Position numbers and translations under genes: made by a program | Origin: Liolophura sinensis | Taxonomy: Eukaryota; Mollusca; Polyplacophora; Chitonida; Chitonidae | NCBI RefSeq assembly: GCF_032854445.1 | Contig: NC_088300.1 | Span: 47,900,984 to 47,964,983 of the forward strand | DNA: 64,000 bases | Reading direction: 5' to 3' | Shown: piece after piece, positions 21,701-32,044 of the stretch | How the letters are laid out: the number at the start of each line of letters is the position of its first letter | Position numbering within the stretch: position 1 is the stretch's first letter | Notes under the pieces: generated by a model | What the model was told of the DNA's origin: nothing | Databases searched by the model: none | What the model saw: only the letters and a program-made list of their open reading frames with translations

Positions 21701-23673
21701 ACCTCTATAGTGTAAACCCGTCCAAATTTGCAAACTGTATATAGCAAAAGATCAAAAACTGTTATTTGGGAATCTCGTACCGGTACTGTACTACTGTTAT
21801 TATTTCTTATGGCAGAGTTCTGAATTATTGTGAGAGAATAATCAAATTGTGAACATATCCTTTTTCAAATCATTTACTTTAGTGAGGGACATAATAAAAC
21901 TGAAACAAAATCGGCCCAAGAGATGTTTTTGTTAACGCATCACAATGCGTGTAAATTATCTGTTGTGCTCAGAAAGAAAACAGTTGTTCCCAAGCACTGC
22001 AGCATAACAGCAGAGAATGACACGCTGTTGTACATGCAGCATGGAACAGAGTTGATTACGTGCGAAATGTTCCCAACGATTTACCCTGTTTGATTTATAT
22101 TTGTCAAGACCAATATAACTGCACTGACTCTGTTCGGGTCACCTTTGTCAAGGTAACTAAAACAAGAGACAGTTCTTAACGTCCAACCCATATTTAACTG
22201 AACGTGTCGATCAAACCTATCTTTTCGGGGCTTGGCTCTTACCAAGTGCAATACGAGTGATGCTCTCGTCCCTTTCTGTCGTAGCAATTACATTACAAGG
22301 CGTAGAGAACTCACGCAGCATGGTGTTAGTGATATTTGATGAACACAAAAACAGTACGCGGGCTTTGTACATAACCAAAGTTGACCTAACCCCGGACGTT
22401 CTGATCTGGAGGACACAGGGACTTGGTAATAAATTAGTATGAGCGACATTTATGTAAGACTGGCTTAACGAAAACGCTCTATTCGCTTCACTGGCGAAAC
22501 AAGCGCTCAATGACAATTCAACCCATTAAGGTTTTTTTTTTTTAAGAAAGATGCGCTACTTAGAGAACTTCTGGAATGAATGACAAAGGCAGTGTGCGCT
22601 TGTCCATACTCGCGCAAGGGAATCCATGAAAATCGTCTACAAGGCTCATATTATGCTCTCTTCTCACAAAACATGATCGAGGCTCTTGCGGAGTTTGTTG
22701 AACTATTTACACATAGGGACATTTTGTAGGTGCTACAACAGACTGTGGCGGAAGAATTATTTTGATGTTTGCTAACATCTTACAAAATGTATTACTGAAT
22801 GTCACACTCTTTTGTTAGGTTTAAGCTGTCGTCACAGGCCATTTAACTACTGCTACCTGCATATGATATTGCAATGTTGTGTCGAATTCACGGATCTTTC
22901 ATCACATACTTCGGCATCATGCAGGATATACACCTCAATTCTCGAACAATTCCACACAATCAAGTTGCATTGCGCAAACTTTCCTTGCTCTGGCGATAAT
23001 AAATACAAGTACTTACTTCTTTGACTGTAAACCCGAATTTTGGGCTAATACGGACAGAGCATACATGGTTTCCAGTGTGTCCATTTTCAGCATTTCCGAA
23101 CCCATTTCGTGACAGTACTGTGCCGCAGCGTTCCATGTCTCCCGTGCTTCAGAGAACACGGTGTACTCCATATTCCAGAAAACATGTCTTTCTGTAGCAA
23201 AAAGGTGTACCGAATGGTATAGCAGTATGGTTCTCTTTTAGTTTGTTATTTAGCGTTACTTTGGAGTCTGAATCAGGTACTAATTCTGCATTTTAATCCC
23301 AAAGTCTTTAAATTTAGTTGTCTAACTGTTGTTTAACGCATTGCTGAAGTAGTTTTCACTCCTACGATGGCGGTCGTTTGTTTGGGGGGGGGGGGGGGGG
23401 GAACCGGAATGCCTGGGTGTAAACAACCGGCCTAAGTTAATAACGAACTTTCCCAAATATTACGTCCTAAGAACAAAGAGGATAAAGAAACAAAGCTCCA
23501 CCTCGTATGTCTAGTATGGTTGAAGTAGCACATTATCTCACTGAGCTCGGTTCCACATCTCTCACCTTTATACGAGTTTCACTAAGAATTTTCATGGGAA
23601 CTATTTCATTCTACTCACGTGCCGCGACAACTTGCAAACACCCGTACGCAAATGCGAACGACAAAAGTGACAT
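18783..23673 (-). CDS. Type I membrane protein: C-type lectin, PAN-like, mucin-like stalk
   Basis: Six exons, joined because every border fits GT..AG and all phases agree: 23673-23619, 23191-23017, 21734-21517, 21199-20942, 20184-19609, 19147-18783. CDS 1647 nt, 548 residues. Residues 1-18 form a signal peptide (MSLLSFAFAYGCLQVVAA). About 20-150 is a C-type lectin domain (YTVFSEARETWNAAAQYC, LQIWTGLHY, WHVEKCKKQSAFACQ). About 152-236 is a cysteine-rich PAN/Apple-like module (CQQF..., CETECLGDDEDNLNCMGFS, CTLHFAP). About 237-428 is rich in Ser/Thr with a few Asn-X-Ser/Thr sites, like a mucin stalk. Near the C-terminus are a transmembrane helix (IGYIGIIFMIVVFGGIVV) and a short tail ending NSHHA. 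Such proteins act at the cell surface; ligand and role (adhesion, immunity) are unknown. No typical EPN/QPD plus WND calcium set is obvious, so sugar binding is doubtful. The PAN assignment is the weaker of the domain calls. Confidence 0.8.
21285..21360 (-). mobile_element. SINE-like fragment in intron
   Basis: CAGAATTTTTCGCTCACACG, then GATGGCTGTTAG and GAGGAAAGCCGGGG, resembles the reversed core and body of the SINEs. It lies between the lectin and PAN exons. Confidence 0.4.
23338..23430 (-). mobile_element. SINE-like fragment with poly-G expansion
   Basis: TTTTCACTCCTACGATGGCG followed by a run of 18 or so G and GAACCGGAATGCC resembles the reversed SINE body. It lies in intron 1 of the lectin-receptor gene. 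Confidence 0.4.
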
Positions 23674-24599
23674 AGCTGAGCTCCTTTAGATGACCGCCAG
23701 GTGTATGGTTGGGTGCAATCGGTTCAGCTTACAGCCACGATTTACCGAAATGTACATCTCACGAGCCAATGAGTATTCCAGATTTTTTGTATTTAACTTC
23801 ATATCATTTAATTTAAATACAAATAAATATTTCCCGACCACGCATTTCGCTTTTATGCATGTATGTGTACGTCACTTTGTGCCACTCTGATGACTGCCGC
23901 TAGAAACGGTGTTTCTGAAGCGTGGGACAGTATCGATGTTGTTATGGCCGTGTTACGTTGATAGTGCTTATTAATTGTTTCACGATTGTCCCAGTGACAT
24001 ATGTGAACGATATTTAATGGGGCAGTGCTACAGCACATCACGTTCAACATGGTCTACTGTTACTCCTGAAGGTCAGGAACAAAACATTAGATCGGATTCC
24101 TATAATGTCCGACTGCCACGACCTTTGCTGAGCTGATCCAAAAAGGATATCGAATTGTCTTTCGTTGCGTTGCTCAGAGGGTAGCAACTGTGATAGCAGT
24201 CATCGATAGGCACTTTATACGCAGCTTTAACGCATACCATCGTCAGTTACAAGACGGCTTGGCTTATATTGTTGACCCGTACATGATGTGTTGATGTAAA
24301 ACTGTGGAATTTAAAATCGTCGGGCAGATCTGATGCCTTGTACAGCATACGGTTATATGTTCAGATTTAAGAATATCAATGGATACCTGCAGCTGAGTCT
24401 TGAACATGGAATTGGTATATTCCCCCGCAGTCACAGCTTGTGGGGCGACGCCTAAAATGTGAGCCAGCGAGGGCTACAAAGAATTTTAGCAATTGTTTGT
24501 ATTGTTTTTCAATTTGCATACTGCAAGATTAATCATGTATGAAAATTAGTCATTAGGTGACCCAGCACTCTGTGCTTTTTTGAAAGCTTCAAGACCTGT

Positions 24600-25240
24600 A
24601 AAAAAATTTTGTTTGACGTTGTTGAAATTCAGTGATTTCAGGAACAAGGTAACGAGGCAAATTTTGGCTTTTTGGTTAACTTTGGTCACGTGACATGGCG
24701 GCCATCTTGGATTTTGATTCCCTTTGTAACTTTATGAGATACGGTCAAAAACTTTTTTCAGTCACGTAATTTCAATGGGCTGTAACTCGAAAACTACAAA
24801 AGCAAAAAAGAGACTTGCACCAATTTGTAGTCCAAGACATGTAGTTTTTGATGCATGCCAACGGATTTGAGTTAGGGTCTATAATTTTCTCGCTAGAAAG
24901 ATTTAAATGACACCACCCTACTTCAGAAATAGAAATGTAAGCCTGTTCATTTAACATAGACTTTGGAGGTAACTGTGTATTACTATACATGTGCTGCAGG
25001 TCACCTGCCCCATATGTCGGCCGCCAGTCAATCAAACCGAGAAATGAACAACTCTTCCTTCCCTCCACAGTTATCAAGCGACAATTTTCAATGTTTGCAA
25101 GTAAAAGTAGATCTGTTCGCAATGCATGATGGGTAATTCTCAACAATCCCGATGACATTTCCCCATGCCCCCGTTTTATCAGGAATATAAGTCCAAAGCC
25201 ATGGCGAAATATACGAAAAATGTCTATCCACACACGTACC
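24600..25240. other. Possible dispersed repeat, unclassified
   Basis: Contains GTCACGTGACATGGCGGCCA and a 153-codon minus-strand open frame without recognisable domain. The compact, uniform composition and motif suggest an old repeat upstream of the receptor gene. A copy count would decide. Confidence 0.25.
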
Positions 25241-25333
25241 TTGAGTCATGATGAGCCCAAAACATGCTACTCTTATTAGGCCCAATTCAACCGTTAAAGA
25301 AATATCGTGGTTTCCAATTTCTTTTCACCTTAC

Positions 25334-25399
25334 ATTCCCATAAGGAGGAAATGCGCCATATGAGCAGAACAGAAAAGTAACAACTAAACCGTACGCCAT
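25334..25399 (-). CDS. Candidate first exon encoding a signal peptide
   Basis: The minus strand reads GCTGCCATGGCG, a strong Kozak context, then 22 codons (MAYGLVVTFLFCSYGAF...) and a donor AAT|GTAAGG in phase 0. It looks like a signal-peptide exon. It cannot splice in phase to the lectin exon at 23191, which needs phase 1, so any partner is unknown. Confidence 0.3.
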
Positions 25400-27470
25400 G
25401 GCAGCGGACTGAGGATCTTTTTAAAGAAAACAACACACAACACCACTGATTCCTTCTAGCCATTTAAATCAAAATATCATATCTTTATAGTCTCCTATTC
25501 CTGTCACCTACATGCACTCTGTCCTTCCCAGCTCAAAACTGAACTAAGCCAAGGCAAACCAGATGGGACACTAGAGTGGGATGATTGCACACCATGTGCC
25601 GAGCAACCTGAAATGTACATACTTAACCAGATGAGGTGATCACCAAGGCCTAACTCGATCAAGACGCTGTAGTTTTCAGCATTAGGCGCATTGTATATGA
25701 TATCTGGTAGTGTGGGGTTCAAACCCAGTTGATTATTTCATTTTTGTAATGCTTTTTCTCCATGTTTCCTGTTTTTGTAAATACTGTTACACTCTACATG
25801 CAGGTTGAATGTGTCGAATTTTCCATTGTCTATGCACTTCGGAAGTTGAATAAAGCTATTCGTCGTTGTGTGTGTTAGCATCTGTTGGTAAGCAGATGTT
25901 TTCCAAAGCTTAACTTTTCCGATCATGGCAAATTAGTTCAGTGCATTACTTTCATAGTGTTTTCTTATCTGACATTCTACTTGGCCTTAGTGCTTTGCCA
26001 CCGGTATCGCTGTAAGGAACGTAACAGCTTTAATTATTATTACTTCTGTTCAATAATTCCGTATAGAATTATTTATAATTATATTGACGCCTTACTTAAG
26101 AATATTTCACTCATATGGCTGGTTTGTGCGTGGGAAATATCACGGGAAGGGCCCAGGTGGGGTGGGGGGACCCCCGTACATTACCAGGTACCTGAGAAAT
26201 ATCGGGTAGGATTGATTTAGGACTCTTACAAGACACCACTGAAATAATGTTACAAGATACGTGAAAAAGATATATTACATCCTTGAAACTCTTACGCTTT
26301 TATGTACAGTATATGTAGAAGAAACACCCCCTCCCTCCGCCCTCGAGGATGTTTTGAACTCAAATATGTAAATTCTTTTATGCATAATACTTCGCGTTTA
26401 CAGAAAAGATGTACAATATAAAGATTACAACTGTACAGCGATGACAAACCTGTCCAATTAATATGATGTTCAAACATTACAGTAAAAGACTTACAGTATA
26501 GAGAGTAAAACTAGGGCAGTGCAGTTGCTCACACGTAACCATTGAAGCACGGCTTCTGTAGTCAATTTACAAGACCCCAAGCACCATGGCGTATGCAGAA
26601 AAAGGTACGAAAAATGCAGTGATATTAACTTTAATTTATTAGACATGGCTTGTCTAGAATTACTTAAATGATATGTTGTCATCACATTTAACATAAAATA
26701 ACATTTAAACAATGTAAGGGGACTCGGAGTTCACCAGCAATCGCCAAGTTTAAATATGAGTACAATATAATAAAATACTTACAGTATAGAGAGTGAAATG
26801 GCTCGTCCGTTTTCCCGTTGGAGTTATCTCCCATTATTATGGGATTCTGAACTTATCTTATCACCTTAGACCTTAACCTCACTTAATCGTTATATTAAAC
26901 AATTTCCAAAATTCGGAGGCGGTTAATGAATGATTGAATGAATCAATCAATGAATGCCAAAGTGCTGCTGCCGCTGACACCAGACATGACACCATACTTG
27001 GTCACATTACACTGACAAATATTTCCTTGCTTTAACCTATCAGTGCTGAGCGGCAGGCGAAGCAGCAACAAGTACCACTTTTAAAATCTTTGACCCACCC
27101 GGGTTTGATCCGAAGGTGGTGAAAGAAATCTATCTGTTTTCATTGGATGTAGCCCTTGCGATACATTTTATTAGGAGCTATACCTAAATACAAAGATGAC
27201 CAAGGTCTCGTCCCGATTTTAAGACGAAAGCGAAAAATTTAATTTTGTAAATGAAACTTATTTTTATTTGGATATTAAGAAACTGAACACAAAAAGAAAC
27301 TTCACATGTGTTACTTCATGTTCCGAATATACTCATCTAAAACAAAGTGTGTTGCTCGTTGATAAACCAGGTTTATGGACGCAATGAGCATACAGTAAAA
27401 CAAGATTATAATTACGCATTATTTTTGCGCTTGGTGCACGCTCCAGGTTTTTTAAAATTATTTATTTATT
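25400..27470. other. Intergenic, no recognised gene
   Basis: AT-rich. Holds a minus-strand SINE core relic at 26084-26117 (ACTTAAGAATATTTCACTCA). Other frames lack support. Confidence 0.5.
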
Positions 27471-27473
27471 TAT

Positions 27474-27725
27474 TTATTTTACATCTACTAGCGACCTGTA
27501 TTGGATCTTGTTCAGTACCTCTCTTCCGCATTCACGACAGCAGGGCAACGTTGTCTCTTGACTGCCTTGAGACTTGGGGTCTGAAGGCAAGAAGACTTCT
27601 TCCAAGAATATCCCATACGTGCTGGATGGGACTAAGGTCATGCAGGTGATCTCGGCGGCCACTCCATGAGGTCAATACCGGCTAAACACAAGCCTATTCC
27701 ATTGCTTCTGGTTCCAGCATAGGTG
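27474..27725 (-). pseudogene. Tc1/mariner transposase fragment
   Basis: On the minus strand one frame reads DLSPIQHVWDILGRSLL, which matches the signature around the last catalytic acidic residue of Tc1/mariner DDE transposases. Just upstream another frame gives QKQWNRLVFS, like the segment that precedes the second catalytic Asp. The roughly 100 residues normally between them are missing and the frames differ, so this is an internally deleted, frameshifted relic. Related but unreadable sequence may extend to about 27960. Confidence 0.7.
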
Positions 27726-28309
27726 TTATTCAGCCCAGAATAGGCTTCCTTATGACTTTTTTTCTAATCACAAGCAAATTCTGCATAGCCACGTCTTTGT
27801 GCTGAGCCACATGAAATTGTAGCCTACACAAGTGGAGGGTCGAGTTTTCACAAAAGATCGTTTTGCATCCTTCTCGCGTCGTTCAGCATAGTTGCATTGC
27901 TTGAATGCGTAAGGTTAAATCTGGCCACTATGGTATTTCTTCAAATGTGAAGTTTCTTTTTTTGTTCAGTATGTATACTACAGGATCCTGCATATGACGC
28001 ATACATATCTCGCCTCGTAAAATTTGTATCATTCTGAAAACTGATGATGGCTTCTATCTTACATGTTCTCAGCTATATTTCCTGTTTATATCATTTCTTG
28101 CGATGATCTACTCGTAACGTCTTTTCGTGGTTTACTAGCAGTATATACGAATGTAGGACTTGGTGTATTTATTACAGAACTGACCTTCACTCTTCAACTA
28201 CGTCCACTCTACAACCGTCAGATAACACAAGTAACCACCACTTCGTTATATTAGTTAGTCTTTTATACTTGTCATCAACGTGAAAAGTGATTAGAAGCAC
28301 AGAAAACTC

Positions 28310-28446
28310 AGGACTACCTGCGGATGGTCCTGAGATTTCCCCGGGCTCTATCGCCTTACGTCCCACCGTAAAGCTGGCCGCCGTCGTATAAGGGAAATAT
28401 CCTTGAGTACGGCGTAAAACACCAATCAAACAAATACATAAATACT
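28310..28446 (+). mobile_element. SINE, 5'-truncated
   Basis: Body and core (GGCCGCCGTCGTATAAGGGA, GAGTACGGCGTAAAACACC) with an AAATACATAAAT tail. Confidence 0.8.
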
Positions 28447-28633
28447 TCATTGATTATCTAGACCATTTACACCTTATAGTTTGTAGTTAACATCATTGCA
28501 TTTTTAATATAATTCTGCTGGTAAAGCAATGGTGCTCAGGTGCACAAATTGCAGCTATGTAAGCATTTACATATACATTTAGAACCAAACCGAATTTCAC
28601 CGGTTACGTGTGGGTTAGATTTATGGGGTTTCC

Positions 28634-28733
28634 AACTGTCGTCGCTGCTGTCGTTGCTAACTGTTTTCGTTGCTGTCGTTGCCAAGTGTCGTCACTGCTG
28701 TCGCTGCCAACTGTCGTCGCTACCGCCCTTACC
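28634..28733. repeat. 25-bp tandem repeat, four copies
   Basis: AACTGTCGTCGCTGCTGTCG plus TTGCT is repeated four times with substitutions. It accounts for the Cys-rich chance frame at 28540-28941. Confidence 0.85.
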
Positions 28734-28739
28734 AACTCC

Positions 28740-29140
28740 TGGAGTTTTTCTCTCTATGTTGTATAAGATAGCTCAGGAGTCAATAAACGATATTTATTTA
28801 TTTTCAAGTCGTTCACTTGACCTGAGGTTTACAGCAGAAGAGACTGACGTTGTGATGTCCTGGGATCCTCCAGGTTTAACAGGGCTTAATCACAGCCAAG
28901 TAGATTTCCGTTCGAGTTATCGCCCTTCTATCACCAAATGAAAGTCGCTCTGCAGAGTGCAGAATAACTTTTGGGTATTGTCAACAACGTAAAATTACAC
29001 GTTCATATGTTGAGAATAGTATAAAGAGATTGTATAGCTACGGATGCAGTGACCCACTCACAGCAAAATGAAAGTACTTGTTACATTATAAGACACCGTT
29101 TCATGCATATTTCATGAAGAGAAAAAACCCTTTCGCTTCA
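28740..29140. other. Intergenic, no recognised gene
   Basis: Nothing assignable between the 25-bp repeat and the next SINE. Confidence 0.5.
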
Positions 29141-29155
29141 AGAGTCATGTTTATA

Positions 29156-29413
29156 TTTATTTAATTGGTGTTTTACGCCGTACTCAAGAATATTTCACTT
29201 ATAAGACGGCGGCCAGCATTATGGTGGGTGGAAACCGGGTACAGCCCGGGGGAAACCCATGACCATCCGAAGGTTGCTGGCAGACCTTCCCACTTACGGC
29301 AGGAGAGGAAGCCAGCATGAGCTGGACTTGAACTCTCAGCGACCGCATTGGTGAGAGGCTCCTGGGTTATTACGCTGCGCCAGCGCGTTAACCGACTGAG
29401 CCACGGAGGCCCC
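29156..29413 (-). mobile_element. Full-length SINE with 12-bp target duplication
   Basis: Complete reversed copy from TTTATTTAATTGGTG to the tRNA-like head GACTGAGCCACGGAGGCCCC. The 12-bp GTCATGTTTATA occurs on both sides (29144-29155 and 29414-29425), a perfect target-site duplication, which indicates a fairly recent insertion. Confidence 0.95.
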
Positions 29414-29711
29414 GTCATGTTTATAGGTGAAAATTTTAAGAAATTACCCTGCAGAAAAACATCACTGCATTGTTTTTTTTTTTTTGTTTTTTTTTTTGGG
29501 AGTTATATTTAAGCCATAGTGCTAGAGAGCGTGTAAACATTTATGTGAACCGCTAGAATAAAACCCTAACTGAGGATAAAAGAGGCCGTATTTCACCGGT
29601 GGAGTGTGAGAAAATCCCGTTTGCCAACTATCACACTGTTATCGTTGCTATACTTTTACTGTATACTGTAATACTGCAAAAACAGGATTCTATAGGTAAA
29701 CGTATCATCCC

Positions 29712-29851
29712 AGAGACTGGGGATGGGGATGGTCGTGGGGGTTCCCCCGGGGCTCTGCCCGATTGCCTCCCACCGCAATGTTGATCGCCATCATATAAGT
29801 GAAATATGCCTGAGTATGGTGTAAAACTTCAATCAAATAAATCAAATAAAT
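29712..29851 (+). mobile_element. SINE, 5'-truncated
   Basis: GGTCGTGGGGGTTCCCCCGG, GCCATCATATAAGTGAAATA and GGTGTAAAACTTCAATC with an AAATAAATC tail; moderately diverged. Confidence 0.8.
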
Positions 29852-30134
29852 TAAGCCGTAGTACCAGAAAGCGCTTATAGGTTGAAAATATTTAGACATT
29901 TGCGTCAACAGTCGGAATAATTCCGCTACCTAACCGAGGTGAATAGACATGAGAACGGATTTCAATGGTTACATGTGACCATTTGCCAACTCTCACACTG
30001 TGATCGCTGCTCTGGTTTTACCCCCTATGCTTACTCCCTTTAGTCTTTCTTTCTGTGATAAAAACTTAATTGTGACCTTTCTTGGAATAATCACACAACA
30101 CACAGGATCTAACAAATGCTACAACGACACACTC

Positions 30135-30200
30135 TCAGAATAATGCTGGTCGTCGTCGTATAATTGAAATATTCTGGTGTTCGGAATTAAATGAATAAAC
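30135..30200 (+). mobile_element. SINE 3' fragment
   Basis: AATAATGCTGGTCGTCGTCG, TATAATTGAAATATTCTGG and a degenerate tail. Confidence 0.6.
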
Positions 30201-30209
30201 ACACATGCC

Positions 30210-30945
30210 TGTAATATTGCATAGTTTATGTTGCCATGGCAGCTTTTGGTGCTCCCAATAAGAAAAAAAGGGCTGGTCATCTTTTGAGTTCAATCCAAAT
30301 TCCATATATATCGACATGTCTACTGCAAACAATCTGCTTACGCGTTGTTCAATTTCAAAACCAAGTCATATCGTCTCTCTTCATATCCCACCTAACAGGC
30401 CTGTATGTTGAACAGTGCTATAATCTGTGATAGAAAAACTAACAAAAAATGGCGAAACTGCAAACATCTAGCCATGCATGCAAAGCCTTTTGAAATAGAA
30501 CTAACTCTATCCTTTGTGCGGCCAACGTCGAGACAGTGGTCTTGTCTGTTGAAGCTTTCGCGAAAATATGATTGCTGGCTACAGCTGATATGTAGGCAGA
30601 GTTATCTCCCATCCATCATGCGGGTCCTGGGTACATAACGAACGGTTTTGAAATCGAGTCCTACAGTTGATAAAAGACAAAAATATTTATAAGTCTTGCA
30701 GTTTTACATCAATACAATATGAAAGATTCATTATTAGTTTCATATCGCACAAATGGCAATATTACTGATACAAAATGCAGCAAATGTGCCCGTTATGTCA
30801 TTTAGGTATGTGTACGTACATGTACCACCTCCAGTCCACTGCAAAGGTCGAGTGCAGTCATGGTGTGTGAATCTTATGATGCCCTTACTTTAATTATTGG
30901 ACATGGAAATTGAATAGTCCACAATTTATAATAGCAGATATAATG
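30210..30945. other. Intergenic, no recognised gene
   Basis: AT-rich with no supported exon or repeat. Confidence 0.5.
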
Positions 30946-30950
30946 TTTGA

Positions 30951-31127
30951 CCCAATGGGAAGCCGGATGAGGACATCCAGCCCCTCGGCCTGCGGCACGA
31001 GGAGGAGCAAATAACGCGCGAACGGTACCGTCCTCGGCCGGCCACGACCCGCACCGCGGTGAGAGTCGACAAGGATGATGTCGTGGCTCGCAGCACGAGA
31101 ACGGTACCATTCGCGCGCGAACTCTGA
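30951..31127 (+). other. GC-rich island with open frame and inverted repeats
   Basis: A roughly 170-bp island far richer in G+C than its surroundings. On the plus strand it is open for 58 codons (includes PDEDIQPLGLRHEEEQITRE and ends PFAREL-stop) with a charged, protein-like composition. The minus strand is also open in three frames, as expected from low stop density. Arms 31015-31048 and 31080-31119 are imperfect inverted repeats around GGTACC and CGCGCG. It could be an exon or a retrocopy piece of a GC-rich gene, or a structured element. Family not recognised. Confidence 0.35.
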
Positions 31128-31264
31128 AAAATGATTGTCCAACTGTACATATGCACTCGTGTCTATGCTCTTGTAAGCTTTAATCTACAGCCTTTTGTGT
31201 ATTTATATAACGCTCTCAAGGATCTCGGATAACCTTTTCACTGTAATGAATATTTCAATGCATG

Positions 31265-31500
31265 AGTGTCCTGCCCTGGCTGACCAAGTGGTAAAGATTA
31301 TCTCGGCCCAGAGCGCTATAACCCTGAGGTGACTAGCTCGCCTCGGACCATCCGCTGTTCGATTTACAAGTTACTTAAAGAAGAGCATTGATTGACCACT
31401 TTCTCTGTCCAGTTGCTGTCTTTAAATATAAACTTGGCTGTTTGCACACAGCTGAATTCTTGAATACGGGGCGAAACACTAGCAAAATCATTCAATGAAT
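31265..31500 (+). mobile_element. SINE-like, different head
   Basis: CCCTGGCTGACCAAGTGGTA looks like a tRNA-derived box A, and TGAATTCTTGAATACGGGGC plus GAAACACTAGC looks like a diverged SINE core and tail. Confidence 0.45.
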
Positions 31501-31995
31501 GTATTCCTGTCGACTTTGTTTCAGCGGCTTTTACCCTTTTCGGAGCTGAACATATTTTCATATGAAAACATGTCAAGATTCTAAAGTTATAGAACATTAG
31601 ACCTGCTCCCAGTGTCTTTGAAAGATCCATAATATTGAGCCGTTTACGAAGCCTGTCTGTAAATGAAAAGTGGGAAAGTTCATCAGTAACTTGTCAAAGG
31701 TTGAAGGTTTATCCGGGGCACTACAGTTTCAACCCCATATAAAACCAACCACCATTGCATAAATAAAAAGTTTTTAAGCATAGCATTAATCAACAATCAA
31801 ACAAACATATAAAAAGCATCCATCCACTAAAACGACGTCATATTATCCTTAAAACCTAACTGGATGAGGTTGGTATTTAAGCCTTCTTTCAGGGAATACA
31901 TTACATGTTTGTTGTTTGATAACAAAAACGATAATCATGTTCAAATAATCATATATTAGGTTAGATGTGTGTTATGGGGCAGTCCCCTGTCTATC

Positions 31996-32025
31996 CACAC
32001 TGACTGTGACCTCTCAGTCAGTGTG
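31996..32025. repeat. Perfect 11-bp inverted repeat, 8-nt loop
   Basis: CACACTGACTG and CAGTCAGTGTG flank TGACCTCT. A further short pairing (CTATCC with GGGATAG at 32037-32042) lies outside a bulge. Confidence 0.8.
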
Positions 32026-32044
32026 CTAGTATAGTGGGATAGGG

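Noticed and set aside
22217-22516. 99-codon minus-strand frame between lectin half-domains
   Set aside because: The two lectin exons splice directly in phase and form a continuous domain; inserting this frame in that phase meets a stop codon.
24772-25233. 153-codon minus-strand frame as a host gene
   Set aside because: No domain or consistent splice sites; the region looks more like a dispersed repeat.
28540-28941. 133-codon plus-strand frame
   Set aside because: Its first half is the 25-bp tandem repeat; the second half has no family or splice support.
30874-31156. Three minus-strand frames over the GC-rich island
   Set aside because: All are open at once because GC-rich DNA has few stops; the composition is Arg/Pro/Ser noise.
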